Origin: Varanus komodoensis
Lineage: Eukaryota > Chordata > Lepidosauria > Squamata > Varanidae
Assembly: GCF_004798865.1 (NCBI RefSeq)
Contig: NW_025336346.1
Span: 8,564,572 to 8,628,571 of the forward strand
DNA length: 64,000 nucleotides
Direction: 5' to 3'
Shown: piece by piece, positions 35,230 through 44,860 of the stretch
Layout: each line of letters begins with the position of its first letter
How positions within the stretch are numbered: the stretch's first letter is position 1
The notes under the pieces: generated by a model
What the model saw: only the letters and a program-made list of their open reading frames with translations
What the model was told of the DNA's origin: nothing
The model's database searches: none
Position numbers and translations under genes: made by a program

Positions 35230-35830
35230 ATGTAAAAGTTATTAACTATAGTGTTGCTGGGGCAGAAGTCTTCGGAGGTACTAATAATGAAGCCTCTGTG
35301 CTGATGAGGGAGACACATACCCTCCTGATATACCCTGTATATCTTTGAAATATACAGTAAGATTTACCATTTCCTCCAGGATTCCATGAGGGCATACAAT
35401 TTTGATTATCCTTAAGGATGTAATCAAATCCAGGTGAGAGTTCAGAGAACAACAACTCAGAATGGCAGCACCTTCTGTAGCATTCTTCTTCAGAATCCAC
35501 ATCACTGGAGGAGCAACTACACATTTCTTCAAGAGGGCATCTATTCCTTGTAATACCAATGGGGCCACATCCATGACTAAGTGAGCCATAAGTACTTGTG
35601 GGTTCTGTCTCCCCAAGTTGACTTATGGACTACCATGGATGACCATGCTGGTGCCACTGTAATTACTTCCACCTGTAGATCCCTGATCCTTGTAGGAAGA
35701 TAGATTGGCAGCAGACATATAGCAAGTTCTGAGGCCATGGGTCTTTCAGAGCATTGTGTCACATGGCTTCTTGACACAGATCCTTTGCATTCTGAGGAGC
35801 CACAACCAGATCTACTCTGTAAAGCATGAA
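35230..35830 (-). mobile_element. Possible retroelement fossil, family unclear
   Basis: The minus strand carries longer than usual open stretches. One reads LAICLLPIYLPTRIRDLQVE, then VITVAPAWSS, which resembles a pol-polyprotein segment of LTR-type or DIRS-type retroelements (PP..LIPR…VILVAPAWP pattern). It is broken and old. No terminal repeats were found. The assignment is tentative. Confidence 0.22.
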
Positions 35831-35904
35831 CTATAACATGAAAACTTAGGAAGTATGCATTCTCTTTCCTAGCCTGATGTTGGACTGAGGCATCAACTAC
35901 CTGA

Positions 35905-36092
35905 TTTCCATGCAGGACATGGAATAATCAACTCAAGTGGAGACAACCCAGATTCAGGCTAGATATCAGGAAAAGATTTCTCACTGTCACAGCAATATGA
36001 CAGTGGAACCAATTGCCTAGAGAGGTCATGGGCTCTCCCACACCAGCAACATTCAGAAAGAAACTGGACTATATTCGCTGTAATGACCTGTG
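35905..36092 (+). mobile_element. CR1 LINE internal fragment
   Basis: 'catgcaggacatggaataat', 'caggctagatatcaggaaaa', 'cagtggaaccaattgcctag', 'agaggtcatgggctctccca' matches the CR1 segment seen at 52060-52170. It is truncated at both ends. Confidence 0.8.
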
Positions 36093-36344
36093 ATTGTGCC
36101 TGAACTTCATCCATGAACAAATCAATGAAAAATGCTAAAGAGTGTGTGATTTTCTTCAGTCCATCTTTCAGACACTTTCATATTGATATCATCGATTCCA
36201 GGTAGGGATGCTAACTCACCGTGATGTACTTATAATTCTAGGACACCATTTGTGTCTGTCTGGCTGATAATGAAATTTTTGCAAATGAGCATCTGAAAAC
36301 CATGTGGCCCCAGTGTAATCTGTGCAGAATCAAGCAATGTATGC

Positions 36345-36820
36345 AAATTTTTTTTGTTCTTGTTGACTACTAGTACTACTTGCCCAATCAAGGCTAGTTC
36401 CAGGCTAATTCACATGCCCATGGGCCCAGGTTTTCCTAACACCAACTCTAACACCTAGATACAGTCTCTATATATTCAGACATAATGTATAAAGACAGCA
36501 TCTCAGAGTGTTCTTGTTCACTGCTCAGTTTGCTTGCCCAGCCTAGGTTACTTTCAGGCCCTTGGACATGCACAGGAACCAGGTTATCATAACCTAAATC
36601 TGAAGATTAACCCCAACCTGAATGGTCAGAAATAATTCCTAGATATTCAGACAACATGCAGAATGCAGCACAAGTGTTCCTGTCGACTGTTCACTTTATT
36701 TGCTCAAGTGAGGATAGTCCCTGATTTCCAGTCATGCATATGTGCACAGCTTTCCTAACCTGAACCCAAATGTGCATTGGGCTTGAACTTCTGGTTATGG
36801 TTGGAAAACATGCATCCCTG
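36345..36820. repeat. Tandem satellite-like repeat, three diverged units of about 160 bp
   Basis: Three successive units start at 36356 (gttcttgttgact), 36510 (gttcttgttcact) and 36676 (gttcctgtcgact). In each unit this is followed by a 'cttgcc/tttgct' block, then 'agttcc/actttc/agtccc', 'acatgc/catgca', and finally 'cctaac.c' about 90 nt further on. Spacings are 154 and 166 nt. Units 2 and 3 are each preceded by 'atattcagac'. No coding function is visible. Confidence 0.65.
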
Positions 36821-36915
36821 TGTATGTGCAAGGCCTAGAACTAGCTTCAACTAGACGGAAAGAGTGGTCAACAAGAATATCATGACTTTTGCCTTTCGAA
36901 ATTCTTTCTGAATGT

Positions 36916-37140
36916 GAGCCAGTGAGGTGGCCTAGTTAGAATGCTAGACTGGGGATCCAAGAGAGATGGGTTCTAATCCCCATCTAGCCATGAAGCTCAC
37001 TGAATGACTTTGAGCTAGTCCCAGACTCTCAGCTCAACCTACCTCACAGGGTTCTTATTGTGAGGATAAAATGGAGCTATGCAAGCCATCTTGGGCTCCT
37101 CACAAGAGAAAAAGAGGTGGGATATAAATACAGTGTAATA
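36916..37140 (+). mobile_element. tRNA-derived SINE (squamate), third copy
   Basis: 'gtgagccagtgaggtggcct' head, degraded B-box 'gggttctaatccc', then 'ccatgaagctcactgaatga', 'cccagactctcagctcaacc', 'tacctcacagggttcttatt', 'gaggataaaatggagctatg'. It is the same family as 9833-10062 and 32748-32975. Confidence 0.85.
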
Positions 37141-38282
37141 ATAATGCAATGTAAGAATTACACTTGTGTGCTAGGGCTGGCGTTAAACTGCAGGCTGGGA
37201 GTGGGGTTAGGGGAAACTGGGCCCTTCCGCATCTCCAGGGGCCTGGAAGAAGCTATGGTTGGGCAGGAAGAATGAGTGGTCACCAAGCACATTCTCAGAG
37301 ATATCTTTTTGCACATTATCCTAATGTAAAGGGATTATACTTGAGTGTTAAGTTGTGGATAAGTTTGAGGTTACCTGAATATGCCAGTTTTCCTGAATCC
37401 AGCCTCTAGCTTGAAGCCTATCTAATCTTATAATTGAAATCTTTCCATTTACCAGTCCCAAAGGAGAAATATCAACCTAAAATACAAAGTTGGGAATGTC
37501 ACTCCACTACACAGTTCACTCCCAGCTTTCAGCCCACAGCTAGGCTGTGCTCTACAGGTGAGGAAGAATAGCTTTAGGAAGTTTCTGCAATACAGGAGAA
37601 AGCACTGTAGACCTGCATGGCATAAGGTCTTAACTCCAAGGCACCAACTCTTTAAAAAAAGATAGGACAGATATTCCATGTGTACCTTTTGCATGAGCTC
37701 AAATCAGCAGATTCTTTTACAGTGTGCATGCACACATGAGCACTTGTATACACATCATAATTACCCTTTCTATTCCTTAATAAAGATGTAAAAATCCCAG
37801 CAACTTTGCAGCCACAGGGGAAAAAAGGCTTTTCCTGGGCTTTTCAAGGGAGAATAATGGACATCTTTGGAAAAATTGGGACAAAATGCAATTTTAGCAC
37901 CCTTTATAGCTTTAAGGTCATTGAGTTTCTTTAGGGACATGAACTATATTGTATTTAACTTGGTTTAAGATATAATTATGTTTGGCGCACTAAAAGTACA
38001 GTTTGTTCAGACAGTAATTACCAACTGAATTTATATTTATATTTCGGTTTGTTGTGCTAGTATATTAGCAACAGACAAAAAATGTAAACAGGCAAACCAT
38101 CAATATTAGCAAAACAAAGGCAATTATGCTTCCTCTAGTCCTCACCTCCACAGTGTCAGACTTAACGCACTTATTGTCATAAAAAGAAATGAAAAATGGT
38201 TGGGAGAGGTTGAACCAAGACTAAATGAATATACAGTACATCAAATTTTCTAAGCTATTACTATCAAGGTGGGGTTTTGGGT

Positions 38283-39250
38283 TTTTTTTTTCTCTCTTTT
38301 TTTTTTGCTATTTCTGTTTCTTTATCTTCATTATAGATATCATGGACTTCTACAAAAACAAGTTTTACCCAGATTTTGACACACTTCTCTATACTTTCAC
38401 ATCCCTCTCTTTGATGTCTTTCTGAACATGTCTTGATTTCTTAATTCGATGATTTCCAAACATTAACCGGTTTCTTTCACAAGCTGCAGAAGATGGATGA
38501 ATCTGAAATAAGTGTGAAGCAAGCGAAGTCAGAGGCTGTGTTACACAAAGGACTTGCCACCATTGTGCTGGATGCATACATTGGACAGAATCCTGGACTG
38601 AAGATGTTCTGTATTTTGCAACACCTTTCCATAATCAAGTCCTAAGAGTGTTGCTTGGTTTGTAATCCAGTCAAATGCAACACCAGTGATATTGTCTTTA
38701 CACTTTTGCCTTTGAATCTTGAGTTCATGCAGCTGCATGAATTCGATAGCCACAAAATTCTTTCTGTCCCTTAATTAAATATTTCATGTTACTTTCATCC
38801 ATATTTGTAAGTGGAGATACATTTAGATTCTCAAAAGTAGTGGTTTTTATCTTGGCCATTTGGTAAGGACCTTCTGTCGAAAGAGCACTGTCTGCTTAAG
38901 AGGCAGTAATGGCTAAAGAAATTGCATCTGGAATCTTCAGGGAGTTCTGCACCCCAGCACAGAAGAAATCTTCATCAAGTACAAGGTTCCTTCCACTCCT
39001 GGGTACTTTAAGATCCTCAACTATCAACGTTTCTCAAAGAACCTCTTTGTTTTCTGGTAAACTTTCAAAGGAGATCACCACTGCACTCCACTGAGGTTAC
39101 TACAGAGCATCAATGTTGCTATTTTATTCTTTTCAATTGTTCTTCTTCCTGCTTCTTGAAGACTGCCGCCTCTCTACAAGTAACTTTTTCGTGTTTTCAT
39201 GTTTCACTACTTTTGCTGGTCATTCAGAAGTAAGCTTAGCCCATGACATG
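38283..39250 (-). pseudogene. Probable processed retrocopy of an unidentified gene
   Basis: The poly-T/CT-rich run at 38280-38306 is a 3' poly(A) tail on the minus strand. Upstream of it, minus-strand frames encode a coherent chain of peptides: KHEKVTCREAAVFKKQEEEQ, LKYPGVEGTLYL, KTTTFENLNVSPLTNMDESN, then GQKEFVAIEFMQLHELKIQR and KCKDNITGVAFDWITNQ. The chain is interrupted by stops and frame changes and no splice sites separate the parts, as expected for a reverse-transcribed mRNA. I could not name the parent gene. A non-LTR element with an unusual ORF is the alternative. Confidence 0.45.
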
Positions 39251-39402
39251 CATATGCTATTGCAGTAATAAGTGGCTACTTTTCCATTATGCTCTCCCAT
39301 GTTAGTTTCATATTACTTGCATTGTTTATCAGCAAAGCAAATAGTTTAGCACTCCCAATCTTCTGTAGGATTGCACATATTTTCTAGCTGATAAAAATAT
39401 GT

Positions 39403-39432
39403 TTGTTCTCTCTCTCTCTCTCTCTCTCTCTC
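39403..39432. repeat. (TC)n microsatellite
   Basis: About 14 TC units in a row, followed 115 nt later by a (CCCT)n-rich stretch at 39549-39582. Confidence 0.9.
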
Positions 39433-40319
39433 CTGTTTCAATGCTGCTGTAAGAAACACTTTGAGGGGTTAACCACAGTTTATGGTTCCCTCTTTGCTAT
39501 TATTTGCCCATACATCTTGCAAGTATTGCAAAGCACAGTGCTTGATTCCCTCCCTCCCTCCCCCCTCCCCTCCCTCCCCCACTTGCACAGATTCCATTAC
39601 ACCATCATATTCTGACTGTAAACGGGATTGCTCAAAGAATGTCTGCTGTGCAAGTAACATTTGAATTGTGCATTTCATTTGATAATGTTTGCAAATGATT
39701 TTTATCCCTTCAGAAGGGCTTACAGTGTGAAAACATCTCTATATGCTAGATGTTGATCTCAGGATGTATGGAAGGAGAAAAAGTAATTTAGTGACTAGCT
39801 TGCCAGTAAGCCCTAAACTATGTATTGAGAGTGGAGTACTCTGCCTCCTCAAAGGCAAAGGCAGGACAAAAAGTTTTCTAAGTGAAGTCTGTAGTATATT
39901 AAAGTTGACTAGTAAGACTGGACAACAGAAGAAGAGTATGACAGAAACTAATCAAAGACACAACCAAAGTTAGAATACCAGCCAATTAGGGAAATTCATT
40001 AAGCTGCAAGTAGCTCATTAAGATGAAGTTGATTCCAAACTGAATAATTCTCCCTCTTTCCAAACCAAAGCAGCTGGTTCCTTTAAGGTCAATTTTACTG
40101 CTTCTAGGCCAATCACCTGGAGCATCTACCATTTCTCCATTGGCCCACCCTCTCAACCTGATACCATATAAGTGGATTAATAAGGCCTCCCTCAACTGAG
40201 ATAGTCTGTCCCCATCTCAGTGTGTTCCCCAGAATTATCTCTTGCATGAGAAACTGTTTGGTTCTCAATGACTCCCTGTCTTATTGCTATATATGTGTCA
40301 GAAAGATACATCTGATATC

Positions 40320-40500
40320 CCGAACTGTTACCTTCAGGAGGGAGTTAAAGATGTATCTCTTCTGACAGGCCTTCCCAGATTAGTTTTATTTAATATGCTT
40401 GGTTTTTAGTCAAATTTTAATCATGGTTGGTTTTAATCTCCCATAAACCACCCAGCGCCTATGGCAATGATGCAGTATATAAAGATTTAATAATATTTTA
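40320..40500 (+). mobile_element. L2-type LINE 3' end
   Basis: 'ggagttaaagatgtatctct', 'tctgacaggccttcccagat', then an AT-rich UTR and 'ataaaccacccagcgcctat', 'ggcaatgatgcagtatataa' follow the C-terminal codon block and 3' terminus of L2 elements. Confidence 0.6.
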
Positions 40501-40929
40501 ACTTTGGATTCTAATGCTGCCTCTTCCTCCATTGCAGAATTTGTAATTTCTGCCAGTCCTCTGAGGCCTAGTTGAGAAGACTGAAACAGAAGCATGAACT
40601 GTACCAACAGGAGGAAGCCCACAAGCAAAGAAAAGGCTGAAGCTTTCTTCTCTTGTGACAATGGCAGTGCCCTCTAGAGGCAGAAATACATCTTGATTTT
40701 ACATTTGAAATTTGTAGTCTCAGTTTACAGTATAGGATTAACTTTTCCATAGTGCACAAGAACTGGAAGAAAAAGGCCTTCAGACCCCTCCCCACAACTT
40801 CATATCTTTAACCCTTCATAAACTGCATTGCTGCTATAATAACTGCACAACTCTAAAACATTTCCCCAGAACTCCAAGCACTGGCCTGCAACAAAATAAC
40901 TTCGTGTAACACTAGACCAAACAGTCTCC

Positions 40930-41300
40930 TACAAGACTCATTTAGAGAACACCACCACGAAAATCAATACTAGGAACAACATACTTCAGAAACTAAGTGG
41001 AACAAAATGGGGAGCCTCAGCTGTTACCCTTAGAACATCAGCACTAGGGTTGATCTACTTCAGAGCGGAATACTGTGCCCTTTTGAGCCATACAGAATAC
41101 TCAGCTGCAAGATCTAGCAAGATCAACACTAGCAAGATCAACACCAGACTTAACACCATGAGAATTACAAGTGGATGAATCAAATCTACTCCTACTTGCT
41201 AGCTTCCTGTTCTGAGCCATACAGACCACCAGTTCTACAAAGGCAAGATGTCCTAGTGAGAGAATAGAGAAAAATAAGGAATGATCTACTTCTACTAGTG
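40930..41300 (+). mobile_element. Non-LTR retrotransposon ORF2 C-terminal remnant
   Basis: One frame reads TRNNILQKLSGTKWGASAVT, LRTSALGLIYFRAEYCALL, then an INTRLNTMRITSG-like block. This is the conserved segment after the reverse transcriptase of several jockey/RTE-like LINEs (TRN.LL.KL.G..WGA…LRTSALAL…AEYA.P). There is a short internal duplication of 'agcaagatcaacac'. The family is not settled. Confidence 0.5.
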
Positions 41301-41861
41301 CATGCTGACCTTCCTTATTTATCAGCTGGTGGGCTTAAATCCAGGAAGCCCTCACTGGCACTTGCACAACATCTGTATAATAACTCTTAATATGAATTCC
41401 CAATGGAAAGCTAAATGAGTTGCTGAACACCCAGAAACGGGTAGGCATTTAGATGATCACACGCAAAAGGTGCCAGGTTTTGACTTACCCCACCCGTATT
41501 GGACAACTCTGAACAGGATTCACATCTCACACAGGGGGTGCCAAGACTCACTGCATAAAGATGGAGGGATTTGGTGGGAATAGCAACTCAGACTTGGGAG
41601 AGGAGGACTGGATAGCTGAACCAGCTGTGGCTCAGAGTTCTCACTCTGATATTGGAGTTGTTGAGACTAGTGACTCCTATTAAGGCTTAATCATTAAAAA
41701 AACAATGTACATAAAGACTGTACCTTCCCTTCTAATTCTGGAGCTGGTGGGGATTGGCCTTATAAGCAGCAATGTGCACGCAGAGACTTCCCAGGTGGGT
41801 GAAGTTCCAATATTCTCCCCTGCCTCACCTTACATAAATTTACCTCTGGGCTGGAAAACAA

Positions 41862-42560
41862 CTCATTCATTCATTCCATTTCTATACTACGCAATAGCCA
41901 ACGTTTTCTGGGCAGTATACAAAGATGAAAAATACCTTATGAAACCAGTTAATACAAACATATAAATAGACTGCACAGACATAAATATATCCCAAACAAG
42001 TTTAAACAATCAATGATAAGAAAAATATAGGAGCTGATTAAAACCCCTTTCTAAGCTGCTAGTGCTCGAGATAAATGTCTTAATATCAACAATATAACAA
42101 TGCCTGTGTGGACCTTGTTGGAGAGATTATTTCATAACTGGCTGAGTCCACCATATGAGTCCTTTCCCTCTTTGCTTCCTTCTGGGCTGCCCTCAGAGCA
42201 GGAATCTGAAAGATGGCCTTTATCTAACATGGTGTAGAAGATTCATGCCAAGGGAGGCACCCTGGCAGTCTTAAGTACTGCAGTCCCAAGACATGTCAAG
42301 TTACATAGATTAAAAACAGCACCTTGAATCAAACTAAGAAGCATACAGGCAGCTAGTGTAACTGATGCAGAATTGGCATTATATGTTTGAATGATCTTGT
42401 CTCTGTTACTAATCTAGCTGCTGCATTTTGTATGAGCTACAGATTCTGAACTGTATTGCAGAAATATAACTAGGCGGTGACCAGAATACAGACAACTGAA
42501 GCCAGGTTATCCCCATTCAGATAGAAGTATAACTGGTCTAACAACCAAAGTACAGCGTAG
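41862..42560 (-). mobile_element. L2 LINE 3' part, antisense
   Basis: The left end 'attcattcattccatttcta', 'tactacgcaatagccaac', 'tctgggcagtatacaaag' is the complement of an L2 tail. Further right 'gtgtaactgatgcagaattg', 'gctgctgcattttgtatgag' is the complement of the degraded ORF2 C-terminal block. It is old. Sequence from 42560 to 43230 may be more of it but was not recognised. Confidence 0.6.
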
Positions 42561-43229
42561 AAAGGGTAGGTCTTTTTCCTCCCTAACCTTATTCCATCTG
42601 CTCAGTTTCATCCAGAGGGGCTGTTCTGGGTGGTTAGCAGGTTTTTAAATCCTGGCTATGTTAGGCTGTCCACCCAGAGATAAAACTGCCAAGATCTTGT
42701 TGTGATAAACTGCATCCTTTCCAAATTGAACTATAACTAATCCAGGGTCTAAGCCAAAAGAGTCATTAGCTGCTTCTTGTTATGTTCGCTTGGATCTGTT
42801 TTAGTCTTGTTTTTCTCCAGCATTGGGAGTTTGCTTTGTGAGGTATGGCACGTGTGCCTTAGAACTATCTGCATCATGACTGGTCAAAGTTAGCTGGGAT
42901 GTGTTTGAGCCATTATTAGAAAAAAATAAAACTCTGCTTTGGAAGAAGGTGTTACCAGCTCTGTTAAAGGAAGTGGCAAGTTCTCTCCTAATAAAGCTAT
43001 TCCTAAGCACTGGTGTCACCTTCTGCTACGTAACTATCTCTAATCATCCCCTTGAGGAAGGGATGCAACACCTGCTTTCAATTTAGCTCCAGTGTCTCTC
43101 AGAGAATACTAATTTTTCTATTTCTTACCAGTTCATCTGTTTGGTCAGATATTCCTCTTCTAGCATGAGTGGAGATAAAAATTGTTACTTGGAGAACTAC
43201 TAATTGATTATTATAATGAGTATTATAAT

Positions 43230-43900
43230 GATTAATTTAATTACAAGTGAGGAAAAGCCTGGATGAACAAAGCATTTTTTCAGGGGGTTTCTGAAAGATG
43301 CGTATTTTCTGCCTCAGACTTGCATGAGGGACAGTTTTCCAGAGTGGATGCTGCTACTAAAAGGGCCTACCATGGTAGTATGTGCACAGCAATGATCAAT
43401 AATTTTGGAATGACCAATAAGGCCTCCTCTGAGTGTCTTAACTGTCATTGGCTGGGTGAGGAAAGGCAGTCTTCTCGATAACCTGGTCCCATGTTAATTA
43501 GGGCATTGTATGTCAACAACTTAACCTCGAATGTGGCTCAGTCAGGAATAAGCAAGTCAGTGCAGTTCTTTTAACTCCAATTTTATAAGAGAATAGCTGG
43601 GTGTCCCATGGAGCAGCCTAGATGCTGAACTCTGTATTAGCTGCATCTTCTGAACCAGGCCCAATGACAGTCCCACACAGAGCACATTATGGTAATACAG
43701 TTAGCAGTGTATGAATCACCATGTCTAAATTATCTCTATCCAGGAATAGGCATAGTTGGCATAGTAACTGAAGTGGGGAGTGAGGACTTTGGAGTCATCC
43801 AGGTCTCCAGTAGTAGAGGCAGATCTGGGAGTCCACCCAAACTACCTACCTGTTCCTTTTGAGGGAGTACAACTTCATCCAGAACTGGTAAATAGCCTAG
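43230..43900 (-). mobile_element. L2 LINE, ORF2 C-terminal part, antisense
   Basis: Read on the minus strand it gives LGLVQKMQLIQSSASRLLHG, TPSYS, then a CKVLVL-type region. Near 43870 the complement encodes a VLPQKEQVGSLG peptide (L2 pattern LPLKDQVRSLGVLLDP). It is very degraded. Confidence 0.6.
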
Positions 43901-44044
43901 TTCCAAGACCTAGGAAATATAGTGAGATCAAGCCCTCCCTTCTTGCCTTTAGGCTCTGAAACAGCAGACAGTCTCTTTGCAAATGCAGACCTTTATTGGC
44001 ACTTTGCAGCTACAAGGCAAAGCAACTCTGCAAACCCTCTAGTG

Positions 44045-44153
44045 TAGCCTTCCCCAACCTTGTGCCTTCCAGACACATTTGGACTGTAATACCCAGAATG
44101 CCCAGTCAATGGCCCTGCTGGATGAGAATTATAGGAGTTGAGATCCAAATGCC
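44045..44153. mobile_element. Palindromic MITE, family A, copy 4
   Basis: The left end 'tagccttccccaaccttgtg' then 'ccttccagacacatttggac' pairs with the right-hand 'ataggagttgagatccaaat'. It sits inside the antisense L2 region. Confidence 0.6.
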
Positions 44154-44159
44154 TCTTAA

Positions 44160-44540
44160 TGGCAGGGACAGGTATTGTGAGAAAAAAATTGCCATGAAAT
44201 TATCTGACCATGACAATGGGGAGAGTTCTATTGACTTTCCAATATCCAGCCACCCTGCCTCATGCCCAGAGTCAACAGCCAAATCAAAGGTATGTCCTGA
44301 CCTGTATGTTGGGCCAGTGACAAATTGATGTCTTCCATGAGTATCATGCAGAATATGAAGGCCTGAGCTGATCCTGTTAAGGTAGCCTCAGCATGGATAT
44401 TGACGTCCCCCAGGGCCAAAGTCCTAGGGTTCTTCAACAGCATATCCAAGGCTGTATTAGCTAGCTCAGTAAGGAAACCACTGGGTAGCAGGGTGGTAAA
44501 CCAAAGTGCCCCCAATGTGTCTCTTTGGCCCAACAGAAGT
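44160..44540 (-). mobile_element. L2 LINE endonuclease remnant, antisense
   Basis: The minus strand encodes FLTELANTALDMLLKNPRTL, then ALGDVNIHAE and, further on, HTGQDIPLIWLLTLG. These match the L2 endonuclease blocks LGDFN.H and HT.G.TLDL.L. One frame stays open for about 100 codons. It lies next to the 3' half at 43230-43900, so both may be one rearranged L2. Confidence 0.7.
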
Positions 44541-44564
44541 TACAGGCCCTTATTGTCCATCCCA

Positions 44565-44860
44565 GACAGAAGGGTTTACTTGGAAGTAAAATCCATCAAA
44601 CACAATGAGATATAATTCTGAGTAAACATGTATAAGATTACATGGCAAGTTAATACTATATTAGATCCAGACAGTTATTAGGTCTCATTGAGATCAATTG
44701 AAAAGGTCAGTCATGAGTAATTTGGCCTAGATCCAACCCTGAAATCAATGGGCTGTGTTTAGGACTCCAATAAGGCGGCTGTCCTAAACACACTTACTAG
44801 AAAAGTACAACAAGCATAGCAAGCCCTGTATCTGAGCAAGTGTACACAGGACTGCACTGT
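44565..44860. mobile_element. Two degraded family C palindromes in a row
   Basis: 44571-44645 has 'gggtttacttggaagtaaaa', 'tccatcaaacacaatgagat', 'tctgagtaaacatgtataag'. 44700-44860 has 'ctgaaatcaatgggctgtgt' with other weak family matches. Both resemble the motif seen at 34452-34527. Confidence 0.4.

Noticed and set aside
35246-35524. Endothelin-like CSCSS…EC…C peptide on the minus strand
   Set aside because: The spacing between the second and third cysteines is ten residues, while endothelins have seven. There is no signal peptide, dibasic site or conserved HLDIIW end, so the likeness is chance.
36345-36820. CRISPR-like array
   Set aside because: The repeats are about 160 nt, diverged and without distinct spacers, in a vertebrate genome. 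A satellite explains them.
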